The position numbers and the translations under genes are program-made. From Synechococcus sp. UW140 (GTDB taxonomy: Bacteria > Cyanobacteriota > Cyanobacteriia > PCC-6307 > Cyanobiaceae), in contig NZ_UCOB01000032.1 of assembly GCF_900474295.1 (NCBI RefSeq), positions 1-40,501 on the forward strand: DNA of 40,501 nt. The letters are read 5' to 3'. Numbering within the stretch: the first letter of the stretch is position 1; each line of letters begins with the position of its first letter. Positions 23,909-33,137 of the stretch are shown in pieces. The notes beneath the pieces were generated by a model, which saw only the letters and a list, made by a program, of their open reading frames with translations, was not told where the DNA came from and did not search any database.

Positions 23909-24151
23909 ATGGCCGCCGCTCGCCCCCTCCGCTTTTGGAGCCCTCTGCCCTTTGTGGCCTCGGCGATTGCCTTCGTGATCGCAGCTCACCTGTTGCTGGA
24001 GGGTGATCGTCGCGATCGGCCTTCTGCTCTCAACTTGATCGGTAGCGGCCTGATCTGTTTCTCGATCGGATGTGTCTGCCGCACATCCTGGGGGATCTCC
24101 TTCGCTCACGATCCCGTTCCTGCTCCCGCAGCCCTTGAGCCTCGCCAGTAG
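23909..24151 (+). CDS. Small two-helix membrane protein, 80 aa
   Basis: The 80-aa product starts at ATG 23909, about 15 nt after AAAGGAGGC (a good Shine-Dalgarno match but rather far). It has two hydrophobic segments: LPFVASAIAFVIAAHLLLEG (about 13-32) and LNLIGSGLICFSIGCVC (about 41-57). A charged loop (DRRDRPSA) lies between them. The function is unknown. It sits between hemB and the VOC gene with short gaps on the same strand, so one transcript is likely. Confidence 0.55.
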   Translation: MAAARPLRFWSPLPFVASAIAFVIAAHLLLEGDRRDRPSALNLIGSGLICFSIGCVCRTSWGISFAHDPVPAPAALEPRQ

Positions 24152-24196
24152 GTTCAAACAACGTTGTTTTCTCCGCTTCCAGTCGGTCTCTCCAAC

Positions 24197-24598
24197 ATGG
24201 TTCCCGTCCATCGTCTTGGTCATGTCGCCATTCGCGTTGAAGACATGGACCGTGCCGTCGGCTTCTACACAGGTCTCGGCATGCGAATGGTGTGGAAGGC
24301 CAACGACTGGTGCTATCTCGAAGCCGGTGATGGCCGCGATGGTCTGGCCTTGCTGGGACCGAACTACAAGGCGGCTGGCCCCCATTTCGCCTTCCATTTC
24401 CACGATCGAGCCGATGTGGATCGGGTTCATCAGCAGCTGCGAGAGCATGGCGTCAAGGTGGGCGCTGTGCATGATCACCGCGATGGCACTGCCTCGTTTT
24501 ATTTGCGCGATCCCGAGGGAAACTGGCTGGAAATGCTTTACGAGCCACCCGGAGGGATTCCCTCCAATCAGCTGGAGGCGGCGGTTCTTCAGCCCTAA
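24197..24598 (+). CDS. VOC-superfamily protein (glyoxalase/dioxygenase fold)
   Basis: From ATG 24197 this encodes 133 aa. Eleven more residues are possible from an upstream ATG at 24164, but MVPVHRLGHVAIRVEDMDRA is a classic VOC start. The two beta-alpha-beta-beta-beta modules are visible: LGHVAIRVEDMDRAVGFYTG; FHFHDRADVDRVHQQLREHG; and DPEGNWLEMLYEP with its metal-ligand Glu. VOC members include glyoxalase I and extradiol dioxygenases; this length fits a single-domain enzyme of uncertain substrate. Its TAA overlaps the MutS2 ATG by one base (24598), implying translational coupling. Confidence 0.8.
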   Translation: MVPVHRLGHVAIRVEDMDRAVGFYTGLGMRMVWKANDWCYLEAGDGRDGLALLGPNYKAAGPHFAFHFHDRADVDRVHQQLREHGVKVGAVHDHRDGTASFYLRDPEGNWLEMLYEPPGGIPSNQLEAAVLQP

Positions 24599-27012
24599 TG
24601 CCGCCCCTTCATCACGTTGCCTCGTCGCATCACAGTCCCGTGCTTCAGCAAACGCTGGAGTTGCTGGAGTGGCCCAGGTTGTGTTCCCATCTGGCCTCCT
24701 TCACTAGCACCCTGCCTGGACGTAGGGCTGCGGAAGTTACCGCCCTGCCGGAGCACCTCGAGATCAGTCGCCAGTGGCTGGCCCGCTCGATTGAGCTCGC
24801 CGGACTGAATGGAGTCACCGAAGGGGGGCTCAGTTTTCAGGGGGTGCACGATCTGGAGGCTGTGCTGCTGCGCTGTAGCAAGGGTGGTACCGCCCATGGT
24901 GAGGAGCTGTTGGCGGTCGCCGACACCCTGGCCGCGGCTCGCCGCCTTCGGCGTCAGGTTGATGACCCCGAGCTGCGCCCGCTCTGCACGGCATTGTTTA
25001 GTGCTGTGGCCACCATGCCTGAGCTGGAACAACGGCTCAAATTCTCTTTGGAGGAGGGCGGCCGTGTGGCTGATCGAGCCAGCCCTGTGTTGGCTGGGCT
25101 GCGTCAGCAATGGCAGCTCCTGAGACAACAGCGACGTGATCGGCTGCAGGAGACGCTCCGGCGTTGGTCGGCCCAGCTTCAGGACACTGTGGTGTCGGAG
25201 CGTCATGGTCGACCTGTTCTGGCGGTGAAGGCCGGTGCCATCGCTCACTGCAAAGGCATGGTGCATGACAGCTCTGCTTCTGGGAACACCGTGTTTGTGG
25301 AGCCTCAGGCGGTGATCGAGCTCGGCAACCGTTTGGCGGACCAGGAGGGGCGCATTCGGGAGGAGGAGCAGCGCTTGCTTGCGGAGCTGAGTGCGGCGGT
25401 TGCGGCTCAGCATGAGCCGCTGATCCGGCTCGGGGAGGTGTTGCTGGTTTTGGATCTCAGCTTGGCTAGGGCTCTCTACGGCCAGTGGATCGGAGGGGTC
25501 CCACCACGCCTTGAGGCCGACCCCCAGACTCCCTTCGTCTTCGATCAGCTCCGTCATCCACTGCTGGTGTGGTTGGAGAAGCGCGAACAGGGAGCACCGG
25601 TTGTTCCGATCAGCATCTCGGTCTCCCCTGAGCTGCGGGTGGTGGCGATCACGGGGCCTAACACTGGTGGTAAGACCGTGACGCTGAAAAGTGTCGGCTT
25701 GGCGGCTCTGATGGCGCGGGCAGGGCTTTGGCTGCCGTGCAGCGGCAGTCCATCATTGCCCTGGTGTGCTCAGGTGCTGGCCGATATCGGCGATGAGCAA
25801 TCGCTGCAGCAGAGCCTTTCCACCTTCAGTGGTCATGTGAAGCGGATTGGCTGCATCCTGGAGGCGCTGGACAACGGCCCGGCACCTGCCCTGGTGTTGC
25901 TCGATGAGGTTGGGGCCGGAACGGATCCCAGTGAAGGGACAGCCTTGGCGACGGCCTTGCTGAGAGCGCTTGCCGATCGGGCCAGGCTCACAATCGCCAC
26001 CACGCACTTCGGTGAGCTGAAGGCCCTCAAGTACAGCGACGATCGGTTCGAGAACGCCTCCGTTGCCTTCGATGCCGAAACCCTGTCCCCGACCTATCAA
26101 TTGCTCTGGGGGATTCCTGGTCGCAGCAACGCTCTCGCCATTGCCTCCCGTCTCGGACTCGATCACCAGGTCATCGATCAGGCGCGCAGTTTGCTCAGCC
26201 CCCAAGCCGACGGCGATGTGAATGTTGTGATCCGTGGCCTTGAGGAGCAGCGTCAGCGTCAGCAAGCAGCGGCTGAAGATGCCGCGGTGCTCTTGGCTCG
26301 TACGGAGCTGCTGCATGAAGAGTTGCTCGGCCGTTGGGAGCGTCAGCGTCAGCAGTCGACGCAACAGCAAGAGCAAGGGCGCCAGCGCCTTGAAACCTCG
26401 ATTCGAGATGGCCAGAAGGAGGTGCGTCGACTGATCCGTCGGCTTCGCGATCAGAATGCTGATGGTGAAACGGCGCGTCAGGCAGGCCAGCGCTTACGAC
26501 GGCTCGAATCGGATCATCGGCCTGCGCCCCAACGCAGGCATCACCCAGACTGGAGCCCAAAGGTGGGGGATCGCATTCGTTTGTTGGCTCTCGGCAAAGC
26601 GGCTGAGGTGTTGGCGATTTCTGATGATGGTCTGCAGCTGACTGTGCGTTGCGGTGTGATGCGCAGCACTGTGGAGTTGGCGGCGGTGGAGAGCTTGGAT
26701 GGCCGTCAACCCACACCGCCACCGGCCACTGTGCAGGTCAAAGCCAGAGGGATAGGAACGCGGGGTGCAGAGGTGCGCACCTCACGCAACACCTTGGATG
26801 TGCGAGGGATGCGGGTGCATGAAGCTGAAGCGGCTGTCGAGGAGTTGCTCCGCGGTGCCAATGGACCTCTCTGGGTGATCCATGGCATTGGCACCGGCAA
26901 ACTCAAGCGCGGTTTGCGCCAATGGCTCGACACGGTGCCCTATGTGGAGCGAGTCATCGATGCAGAGAAGGGTGATGGTGGCCCTGGCTGCAGTGTGATC
27001 TGGCCTCGCTAG
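24598..27012 (+). CDS. mutS2: MutS2-family endonuclease/ATPase
   Basis: This 804-aa protein has the MutS2 layout: an N-terminal helical core (about 10-300), a MutS-type ATPase with Walker A GPNTGGKT (about 353-360) and Walker B LVLLDEVGAGTDPSEG (about 431-446), then a Gln/Arg-rich coiled region (about 540-640). A C-terminal Smr nuclease domain follows (LDVRGMRVHEAEAAVEELL, LWVIHGIGTGKLKRGL). Unlike MutS it lacks the mismatch-recognition domain. MutS2 is linked to control of recombination and, in Bacillus, to rescue of collided ribosomes. It is translationally coupled to the VOC gene. Its 3' end overlaps the MalK-type gene on the other strand by 4 bp. Confidence 0.93.
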   Translation: MPPLHHVASSHHSPVLQQTLELLEWPRLCSHLASFTSTLPGRRAAEVTALPEHLEISRQWLARSIELAGLNGVTEGGLSFQGVHDLEAVLLRCSKGGTAHGEELLAVADTLAAARRLRRQVDDPELRPLCTALFSAVATMPELEQRLKFSLEEGGRVADRASPVLAGLRQQWQLLRQQRRDRLQETLRRWSAQLQDTVVSERHGRPVLAVKAGAIAHCKGMVHDSSASGNTVFVEPQAVIELGNRLADQEGRIREEEQRLLAELSAAVAAQHEPLIRLGEVLLVLDLSLARALYGQWIGGVPPRLEADPQTPFVFDQLRHPLLVWLEKREQGAPVVPISISVSPELRVVAITGPNTGGKTVTLKSVGLAALMARAGLWLPCSGSPSLPWCAQVLADIGDEQSLQQSLSTFSGHVKRIGCILEALDNGPAPALVLLDEVGAGTDPSEGTALATALLRALADRARLTIATTHFGELKALKYSDDRFENASVAFDAETLSPTYQLLWGIPGRSNALAIASRLGLDHQVIDQARSLLSPQADGDVNVVIRGLEEQRQRQQAAAEDAAVLLARTELLHEELLGRWERQRQQSTQQQEQGRQRLETSIRDGQKEVRRLIRRLRDQNADGETARQAGQRLRRLESDHRPAPQRRHHPDWSPKVGDRIRLLALGKAAEVLAISDDGLQLTVRCGVMRSTVELAAVESLDGRQPTPPPATVQVKARGIGTRGAEVRTSRNTLDVRGMRVHEAEAAVEELLRGANGPLWVIHGIGTGKLKRGLRQWLDTVPYVERVIDAEKGDGGPGCSVIWPR

Positions 27013-28238
27013 AGGGGTGGGAGTGCTGGTTCTGGTCCGCGGCTGGGAGGTGGTTCCGGCAAGGAGATCGCTTCGCCATCCGCATCGAACAGACGCCATC
27101 CCTGTGGGTCTGCCGCGAGGTGTATGCGGCAGCCGGGGTTCAGGCTCAGGCTTGGTTCGGCGCGAACCTGAACGAGATGATCGCCATCGAGTAGACGGCA
27201 GGTGACGAGTTGCTCGTTGCCCAGCACTTCACTGTGGCTGACCTCTGCCGGCAGGTTGCGGTTGGTGGCAGGTGCCACTTGCAGATGCTCGGGGCGGATG
27301 CCGGCGGTCAGGGTTTTGCCTTCGAGGCTGGGGAGGGCTGCCGCGATCGGCCCTTCAGGTGTGAGACGTTTGTCGCCAAGAATCAGTGTGGAGCCTGCTC
27401 CCACTTGCACCGGCAGAACATTCATCGGGGGACTGCCGATGAATTGAGCCACAAAGAGGTTGGAGGGCCAGCGGTAGAGCTCCATGGGCGTGCCGAGTTG
27501 TTGCAATCGGCCCTGATTCAGAACGGCGATGCGATGTCCCATCGTCATGGCCTCCACCTGATCGTGGGTGACATAAAGCGTGGTCGTTCCCAGCTGCCGT
27601 TGCAGGCCAACGATCCGGGCCCGCGTGCTGGCACGCAATTTGGCATCCAGGTTGCTGAGTGGTTCATCCATCAGAAACACCGCCGGTTGGCGTGCCATTG
27701 CTCGTCCGAGAGCAACACGTTGTTTTTGGCCACCGGACAGCTCCTTCGGTCGGCGGTCTAAGAGATGGTCCAGCTCAAGGGCTGTTGCCACGTCGTTGAC
27801 GCGCCTTTCGATTTTGCTCTCGCGCTGCGAGGGGATGCGCAATGGCTGGGGTAGGCCACGGGTGCGGCGATGCAGCTGATCCTGCAGCTGCTGAAGATTG
27901 GTGCGAGCTCTGCTGCGCCTCAGGCCGAAACTGAGGTTGTCGCGCACGCTGAGGTGGGGATAGAGCGCGTAGCTCTGAAACACCATCGCCACATCCCTCT
28001 GGGCCGGCCTGAGGCCGGTGATCGGACGATCTCCAATACGGATCTCTCCGTCTGTCGGAGAGTCAAGGCCAGCAAGCAGTCTCAACAGGGTGCTTTTGCC
28101 GCAGCCTGAAGGCCCCACCAAGACCAGGAACTCTCCATCCTCAATGGTGAGATCCAACTGCCGGATGACTTCCACGGGTTGGTTTTCACCACGGCCGGGA
28201 TAGGTTTTGCTCAGCCCCTCAAAGCGAACGCCTGCCAC
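27009..28238 (-). CDS. ABC transporter ATP-binding protein, MalK/UgpC type
   Basis: From GTG 28238 this encodes 409 aa. I chose that start because the frame beyond it overlaps obg and its translation ([10 protein letters not shown]...) is not ATPase-like. Domains are the ABC ATPase (Walker [10 protein letters not shown] near 43-51; Q-loop [13 protein letters not shown]; signature [19 protein letters not shown]; Walker [15 protein letters not shown]-loop YVTHD) and a C-terminal TOBE regulatory region (GIRPEHLQV). MalK-type ATPases drive import of sugars, polyols or glycerol-3-phosphate; cyanobacterial GgtA (glucosylglycerol import) is one. No permease is nearby. It shares a 60-bp promoter region with obg, transcribed divergently. 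Confidence 0.87.
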   Translation of the reverse strand: MAGVRFEGLSKTYPGRGENQPVEVIRQLDLTIEDGEFLVLVGPSGCGKSTLLRLLAGLDSPTDGEIRIGDRPITGLRPAQRDVAMVFQSYALYPHLSVRDNLSFGLRRSRARTNLQQLQDQLHRRTRGLPQPLRIPSQRESKIERRVNDVATALELDHLLDRRPKELSGGQKQRVALGRAMARQPAVFLMDEPLSNLDAKLRASTRARIVGLQRQLGTTTLYVTHDQVEAMTMGHRIAVLNQGRLQQLGTPMELYRWPSNLFVAQFIGSPPMNVLPVQVGAGSTLILGDKRLTPEGPIAAALPSLEGKTLTAGIRPEHLQVAPATNRNLPAEVSHSEVLGNEQLVTCRLLDGDHLVQVRAEPSLSLNPGCRIHLAADPQGWRLFDADGEAISLPEPPPSRGPEPALPPL

Positions 28239-28298
28239 TGCTGAGATCCAGGATGCCGCGATCTTAGGGTTGATGGTTGGCCCTGCCCGACGCTTGAC

Positions 28299-29288
28299 GT
28301 GCAATTCATTGACCAAGCCCGAGTCACCGTGCGCGGAGGCCGTGGAGGCGATGGCATTGTTGCGTTTCGGCGCGAGAAATATGTGCCTGCTGGTGGTCCA
28401 TCCGGAGGCGATGGGGGGCATGGGGGCAACGTGGTGTTTGAAGCGGATGCGAACCTTCAAACACTCCTGGATTTCAAATACAAACGCCTCTTCCCGGCTG
28501 TGGATGGGCGCCGGGGTGGGCCGAATCGCTGCACGGGTGCCTCAGGCCCAGATCTGGTGATCAAGGTGCCATGCGGAACGGAGGTCAGGCATCTCAAAAC
28601 CGACATCCTGCTGGGAGATCTCACAGACAGCGGTGAGCAATTAGTGGTGGCTTTTGGTGGTCGCGGTGGTCTTGGCAATGCCCACTACCTCAGCAATCGC
28701 AATCGAGCACCGGAGAAATGCACGGAAGGCCGAGAGGGTGAGGAATGGCCCTTGCAGCTTGAGCTCAAACTGCTTGCTGAAGTGGGGATTATTGGCCTGC
28801 CGAATGCCGGGAAAAGCACGCTGATCAGCGTGCTTTCAGCAGCGCGACCCAAGATCGCCGACTATCCCTTCACCACCCTGGTGCCCAACCTTGGTGTGGT
28901 GCGTCGTCCGACAGGAGATGGCACTGTGTTTGCCGATATTCCCGGTTTGATCGCTGGTGCTGCCCAAGGCGCCGGCCTCGGCCATGACTTCTTACGCCAC
29001 ATTGAACGCACGCGGTTGCTGGTTCACATGGTGGACGGTGGCTCAGAGGACCCTGTGGGAGACCTCCGCGTTGTGGAACAGGAGTTGGAGGCCTATGGCC
29101 ACGGTCTTGTGGATCGTCCGCGGTTACTAGTGCTGAACAAGTTGGAGTTGATCGATGCGGACGAACGTGAGGAGCAGCGGCAGCGTCTCGAGGAGGCCAG
29201 TGGCAGACCGGTGATGTTGACCTCCGCGGCGATGGGGCAAGGCCTGGATCGTCTTCTTCAGAGCGTTTGGGCGGAACTCGGAGTCTGA
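28299..29288 (+). CDS. obg: GTPase Obg/CgtA
   Basis: This 329-aa protein has the normal Obg layout. The glycine-rich Obg fold (about 1-158) has [19 protein letters not shown] and [13 protein letters not shown]. The GTPase domain has G1 GLPNAGKST near 167, then [13 protein letters not shown], the G3 [12 protein letters not shown] and the G4 NKLE. Obg binds the 50S ribosome and helps its late assembly; it also ties growth to the stringent response. A C-terminal extra domain is absent, as in several cyanobacteria. Start ATG 28299 gives the canonical N-terminus. Confidence 0.95.
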   Translation: MQFIDQARVTVRGGRGGDGIVAFRREKYVPAGGPSGGDGGHGGNVVFEADANLQTLLDFKYKRLFPAVDGRRGGPNRCTGASGPDLVIKVPCGTEVRHLKTDILLGDLTDSGEQLVVAFGGRGGLGNAHYLSNRNRAPEKCTEGREGEEWPLQLELKLLAEVGIIGLPNAGKSTLISVLSAARPKIADYPFTTLVPNLGVVRRPTGDGTVFADIPGLIAGAAQGAGLGHDFLRHIERTRLLVHMVDGGSEDPVGDLRVVEQELEAYGHGLVDRPRLLVLNKLELIDADEREEQRQRLEEASGRPVMLTSAAMGQGLDRLLQSVWAELGV

Positions 29289-29359
29289 AAAAAGGTGCTG
29301 CACTCTGTTGTGCTTTGTCACCTCCATGGCAATAAAGGGAGCAGAGCTGATCCTCTGCT

Positions 29360-29542
29360 GTGACTTTTTTCACCTGTTTTGATGATCGTGGTGGGCTGAT
29401 CGCCCGCTGCCAGACCCAAGCCGAAGTGGAAGCCCTGCGACGCCGTGGTCGTCCTATCGCATCGGTGCAGCCGATGAAACCTCAGGAGGCTGTGGTCTGC
29501 GGTCTGACCAGCAGTCCGGCGGAATATGACGAGGAGCTCTGA
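29360..29542 (+). CDS. Conserved-type small hypothetical protein, 60 aa
   Basis: GTG 29360 opens a 60-aa soluble protein: MTFFTCFDDRGGLIARCQ, then EVEALRRRGRPIASVQPM and a short acidic end (AEYDEEL). The composition is convincing and the GTG start gives a compact fold. There is no membrane helix, signal or named family. It lies just after obg and before a strong bidirectional terminator shared with the CP12 gene. Confidence 0.6.
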   Translation: MTFFTCFDDRGGLIARCQTQAEVEALRRRGRPIASVQPMKPQEAVVCGLTSSPAEYDEEL

Positions 29543-29582
29543 AAGTTCCCCGCTCAGTGTTGTGCGACTGCACTGAACCATC

Positions 29583-29619
29583 AAAAAAGCCTGCAGCTCT
29601 GTGGCTGCAGGCTTTTTTT
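29583..29619. terminator. Bidirectional Rho-independent terminator
   Basis: A perfect 14-bp inverted repeat runs A-tract, GCCTGCAG, an 8-nt loop, CTGCAGGC, T-tract. It has U-rich tails on both strands. It separates the 60-aa gene (+) and the CP12 gene (-), whose stop is at 29639, and should terminate both. Confidence 0.88.
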
Positions 29620-29638
29620 GTTCTTCTCTGGCGCTGGG

Positions 29639-29857
29639 TCAGTCGTCGTAGACCCGACACTCGTCTGCATCAGGGTTGGCCTCGCAGTAGAGCTCCAGGG
29701 GTGTGGGGTCGTGGGAGTCTTCAGGATGTTCCTTCTTGTACTCCTGAAGGGACTCCAGCTCCTCAGTGATGTGGCGGACCTTCGCCTCATTCCCTTCAGC
29801 CTGGGCTTCCTGAAGGTCGGTCTGGTCCTTCTGAATGTGCTCGTCGATTGATTTCAT
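29639..29857 (-). CDS. CP12 domain protein lacking the N-terminal Cys pair
   Basis: From ATG 29857 this encodes 72 aa. The C-terminus is diagnostic of CP12: YCEANPDADECRVYDD with its redox Cys pair. The N-terminal half is a charged helix (QTDLQEAQAEGNEAKVRHI) without the usual first Cys pair. CP12 is a disordered linker that locks GAPDH and phosphoribulokinase into an inactive complex in the dark, through thioredoxin-controlled disulfides. One-pair variants should still bind GAPDH, whereas the lost pair normally engages PRK. As I recall, picocyanobacterial CP12 commonly has this form. An upstream ATG at 29875 (adding MLAAAL) is possible. Confidence 0.88.
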   Translation of the reverse strand: MKSIDEHIQKDQTDLQEAQAEGNEAKVRHITEELESLQEYKKEHPEDSHDPTPLELYCEANPDADECRVYDD

Positions 29858-30018
29858 GAGAGCTGCGGCCAGCACCGCCTTCTTGCAACGCTCATTACCT
29901 TACGGCTCATTTCCACGGACGCCACAGCCATGGGGTGCCACTCCGTTTCCGTAACAACGTCATTGTCAGCAGGCCATGACCGGCGCTAACAGCTGAATAG
30001 GAAGTGGGCAGTCATCCC

Positions 30019-30495
30019 ATGGTTCGGATCAGGCAGCGCCAGGGCCGGCATTTCATGGATGACGAAGGGCGGATGTTTTGGATCAACGGCCCGGAGGAGT
30101 TCTGCTATCTCTCCGAACAACGCCAGTGGCGTGAAGGTCTTTCCTTCCAGCAGGTTTTGGAGTGGAAACAATGTGCGCCGTCCGGCCTGGTGAGCCAGCG
30201 GTTCAGTTCGATGTTGGCTGCCTGTGAGGCGTTCGAACACAACCAGGTGATTTGGTCTCATGACCTTTACCTGCGGCGGATGGGAGATCAGATGCAGTTG
30301 CACCGCTCTGCTCAGGATTACCGCCCAACCGCGATGAAGAAGGCAGAGGAGGCGGGTCAGCGGGTGGAGCCCCAGCCCTGGGAGGGCACGGTGCAGTGCC
30401 CTCCCAGCTGTGAATGGCCGGCCCCGTCGTCTGGGGAGGCCCTGCTTCACCCGCGTCGTCGCAGACGCTCCGGGCTCAAGGTGCCAGTTCGCTGA
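30019..30495 (+). CDS. Hypothetical protein, 158 aa
   Basis: From ATG 30019 this encodes 158 aa; a GTG at 30004 would add five. The product is soluble and Arg/Gln/Trp-rich: RQRQGRHFMDDEGRMFWING, CYLSEQRQWREGLSF, SHDLYLRRMGD, and a Pro/Arg-rich tail (HPRRRRRSG). Strong Trp and Tyr content and regular charges indicate a real gene. No family was recognized. Its end overlaps the ABC-F gene on the other strand by 20 bp (30476-30495). Confidence 0.55.
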   Translation: MVRIRQRQGRHFMDDEGRMFWINGPEEFCYLSEQRQWREGLSFQQVLEWKQCAPSGLVSQRFSSMLAACEAFEHNQVIWSHDLYLRRMGDQMQLHRSAQDYRPTAMKKAEEAGQRVEPQPWEGTVQCPPSCEWPAPSSGEALLHPRRRRRSGLKVPVR

Positions 30496-32401
30496 GTTCA
30501 AGCCAGCGTTCTTCTGCCTCGGCCAGTGTTTCCAGCAGTGTGGCCAGCTCTTGGCTGAGGCTGGTGAGATCGTCGCTGCCGCTGCCGATTGCTGTCTCTA
30601 GTGCAGCCTTGCGCGTTTCCATCTCTGGCAGCTGTTTGTCGAGTTGTTCCAGCTCCCGCGCTTCCTTGAAGCTGCGCCGGCGGGGCTTGTTGCTGGTTGG
30701 TGTGGCTGCCTTCTCACGTGGCCCTGCGCTTGATGTTGATGATGCGCGGCTGGTGGTGTTGCGGCTGAGTTCTTCGGCCCGTTCCAGCTCCCGGCGGTGG
30801 TCGAGAAATTCGCTGTAGTTGCCTTCAAATCGTTTGAGCTTGCCCTCTTCAAAGCAGAAGAGACGGTCAACGGTGCGATCGAGAAAGTAGCGATCGTGGG
30901 AAACCACGATCACGCAGCCTCGAAAATCCTCGAGAAGATCCTCCAGCACGCTCAGGGTGTGCACATCCAGATCATTCGTGGGTTCGTCGAGCAGCAGCAC
31001 ATTCGGGGCCTGGATCAGCAGGCGGCAGAGCGTGAGCCGGCGTCGTTCGCCACCGGAGAGTTTGCTCAGAGGGCTGTGTTGCTGGGCCGGAGGGAAGAGA
31101 AAGCGTTCCAGCAACTGCGAAGCACTGAGTTGCTCGCCCCCCAGATCGATTCGGGAGGCTGCTTCTTCCACGAATTCGATCACCTTGCGCTCCAGCCCTC
31201 GGCCACTGGTGAGCAGATCGGTGTGCTGATCGAGATAGCCCAGGTGCACCGTGTCGCCAAGGCGAAGTTCCCCTCCGCAAGGCTGTCGGCGTTCGGCAAT
31301 CAGATCCAGCAGAGTCGATTTGCCGCTGCCGTTCGGACCGATGATGCCGATTCGATCCTCTGGGCTGAAGCTGTAGGTGAAGTCGTCGAGCAGCACAGTC
31401 CCACTGGATGTGCCGTCGTTGGTGACCCGCAGGTTCTCCGCTTCAATGGCCACCTTGCCGATCCGGCGGCTCACGCTTGCCATCTCCAGCTGGTTTTTGG
31501 CGCGCTTGGGTGGGGCTGCGCGCATCGCTTCGATTCGTTGCAGCCGAGCTTTCTGCTTGGTGCTGCGGGCTTTCGGCCCCTGGCGAAGCCAGGCGAGCTC
31601 GCGGCGCAGCACGCTTTTGAACTTGGCCGCAGAGGCGGCATCGGCCGCATCCTGCTCTGCCTTGCGTTGCAGATACGTGCTGTAGTTGCCGTCGTAACTG
31701 CGGGCTTCGCCGTCGGCTACCTCCACAATCCGACGGGTGACTCGGTCAAGCACGTAGCGGTCATGGGTGACGAGCACCACCGCTCCTGGATAGCGATCCA
31801 GCCAGCTTTGCAGCCATTCCACGGCGGCCGCATCGAGGTGGTTGGTGGGTTCATCCAGCAACAGCACATCAGGGCAAGCCACCAGGGCTGATGCCAGGCC
31901 TACCCGTTTGCGATACCCGCCGGAGAGCTCCTCCACCGGTTTGTGCAGATCGCTGATCCCCAAGCGTTGCAACACCTCCTGGCACTGTTGTTCCAGCCCC
32001 CAGGCCTCGGCTTCATCCATGCGTTGGCTGAGGTGGCCAAGCTCGGTGAGCAGGCTGCTGTTTTCGGGTTCCTGGGCCACGGCTTCGGTTAGGGCGCTGA
32101 AGCGCAGCAGCAGTTCCCGTTTCTCTCCACAGCCGGCCAGAACCTGCTCAAGCACTGTGAGCCCGGGCTGCACCACACTGTCTTGGCCCACCAGCTCCAC
32201 GCGCAGCCGTGGCGAACAGCGCCGCTCTCCTCCGCCAAGCGGCTCGTCTCCTGCCAGCACCTTCAGCAGCGTTGATTTGCCAGCGCCATTCGGGCCGATC
32301 AAACCGAGCCTGTCATTGCTGTCGATGTGAAGGGTTAGGGCGGCGAAAAGGGTGCGGATGCCGAAATCTTTTTCCGCATCCACCAGGCTGATCAGACTCA
32401 C
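30476..32401 (-). CDS. ABC-F family ATPase (Uup/EttA-like)
   Basis: This 641-aa protein has two ABC domains and no membrane helices. Walker A motifs are GPNGAGKST (36-44) and GPNGSGKST (about 357); signatures are LSGGYRKR and LSGGERRR; Walker B/switch regions are LLLDEPTNHLDAAAV and LLLDEPTNDLDVH. A charged linker lies between the domains and a coiled coil (about 580-635) ends the protein, as in Uup. ABC-F proteins act on ribosomes or, for Uup, also on branched DNA; they are not transporters. Its ATG overlaps the stop of the DUF2301 gene by 4 bp (32398-32401), so the two form an operon. Confidence 0.92.
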   Translation of the reverse strand: MSLISLVDAEKDFGIRTLFAALTLHIDSNDRLGLIGPNGAGKSTLLKVLAGDEPLGGGERRCSPRLRVELVGQDSVVQPGLTVLEQVLAGCGEKRELLLRFSALTEAVAQEPENSSLLTELGHLSQRMDEAEAWGLEQQCQEVLQRLGISDLHKPVEELSGGYRKRVGLASALVACPDVLLLDEPTNHLDAAAVEWLQSWLDRYPGAVVLVTHDRYVLDRVTRRIVEVADGEARSYDGNYSTYLQRKAEQDAADAASAAKFKSVLRRELAWLRQGPKARSTKQKARLQRIEAMRAAPPKRAKNQLEMASVSRRIGKVAIEAENLRVTNDGTSSGTVLLDDFTYSFSPEDRIGIIGPNGSGKSTLLDLIAERRQPCGGELRLGDTVHLGYLDQHTDLLTSGRGLERKVIEFVEEAASRIDLGGEQLSASQLLERFLFPPAQQHSPLSKLSGGERRRLTLCRLLIQAPNVLLLDEPTNDLDVHTLSVLEDLLEDFRGCVIVVSHDRYFLDRTVDRLFCFEEGKLKRFEGNYSEFLDHRRELERAEELSRNTTSRASSTSSAGPREKAATPTSNKPRRRSFKEARELEQLDKQLPEMETRKAALETAIGSGSDDLTSLSQELATLLETLAEAEERWLELSELAP

Positions 32402-33036
32402 TGGGCTCCAGCCGTGCGCTGTTGCTCCAGATAAGCAAACACGCTCTTATCGCCGACATCTGCAGCGGCCGGACCGCCGAATTTACGTAAGGCCAGCACG
32501 ATCAACAGGATCGCCGCTGCTCCTAGCAGCACCAGGCTTAGGGCCGGTGGTAGCAATCCGCTGAGCTGTCCCAGCAAGGCGATGGGCAATAGCAGGGTGA
32601 GCCCGATTGCCTCAGGCCGCTGGAAGCAAAAGAACTCCTTGAAGCCGATACCGGCCAGGGCGGCAAAGAGGGGGCCCACCGCCAGGATCCAGAGAGGTTG
32701 GCTCTGCAGAGTGCTGAGCGCGTTTGTCGGGCCGGCGAGCACCAGCAGTGCGGCCCAACCGAGGCAACCCAGCAGCCAGAACAGCTGCAGGGTTTGGTGC
32801 AACGGTTTTAAATAGATGTGGATCCAGCGCAGGGCGAGGCCCATGGCCGCGGCGAGGGGCAGGATCCAGAGCCAGGCCAGCTGACCTCCCAATTGCCACC
32901 ATTGCAGGAGCCCGGCGCTGAAGGCGATGCCACTCACCAGTAGGGCGAAGCGATAGCGCTGCACATCCCGGCGGTCTTGCTCCGTGATGGTGTAGGGGCC
33001 ATAAACGCCTTCAAACTGGGGATCGGCCGTGGTCAT
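32398..33036 (-). CDS. DUF2301-family integral membrane protein
   Basis: This 212-aa protein starts at ATG 33036. A polar N-terminal part (FEGVYGPYTITEQDRRDVQR) is followed by about seven hydrophobic helices (for example LLQWWQLGGQLAWLWILPL, LFWLLGCLGWAALLVLAG, GLTLLLPIALLGQ). A conserved-looking loop FKEFFCFQRPEAIG lies between them. This pattern fits DUF2301, an uncharacterized cyanobacterial membrane family. The gene is upstream of and overlaps the ABC-F gene. The ABC-F ATPase has no membrane part, but the pair are not an ABC transporter by sequence. Confidence 0.75.
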   Translation of the reverse strand: MTTADPQFEGVYGPYTITEQDRRDVQRYRFALLVSGIAFSAGLLQWWQLGGQLAWLWILPLAAAMGLALRWIHIYLKPLHQTLQLFWLLGCLGWAALLVLAGPTNALSTLQSQPLWILAVGPLFAALAGIGFKEFFCFQRPEAIGLTLLLPIALLGQLSGLLPPALSLVLLGAAAILLIVLALRKFGGPAAADVGDKSVFAYLEQQRTAGAQ

Positions 33037-33091
33037 GGCAGCTCAGCTGAACTGTTCACCAGTGTGCTCAGCTTTCTCCGAAAAAGAAAAA

Positions 33092-33114
33092 AAGCCTGCC
33101 CCCAGGGGGCAGGC
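33092..33114 (-). terminator. Rho-independent terminator (minus strand)
   Basis: On the minus strand a 10-bp GC stem (GCCTGCCCCC / GGGGGCAGGC, almost no loop) is followed by TTTTTTTC. It lies just after the stop of the glycine-rich RTX-like gene and should end that transcript, insulating the DUF2301/ABC-F operon. Confidence 0.85.
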
Positions 33115-33137
33115 GCAGGGTGCATGAGGTGAGTCGA

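Noticed and set aside
28239-28460. 74-residue N-terminal extension of the MalK-type ATPase
   Set aside because: Overlaps the obg coding start and is not ATPase-like; GTG 28238 gives a normal N-terminus ([15 protein letters not shown]).
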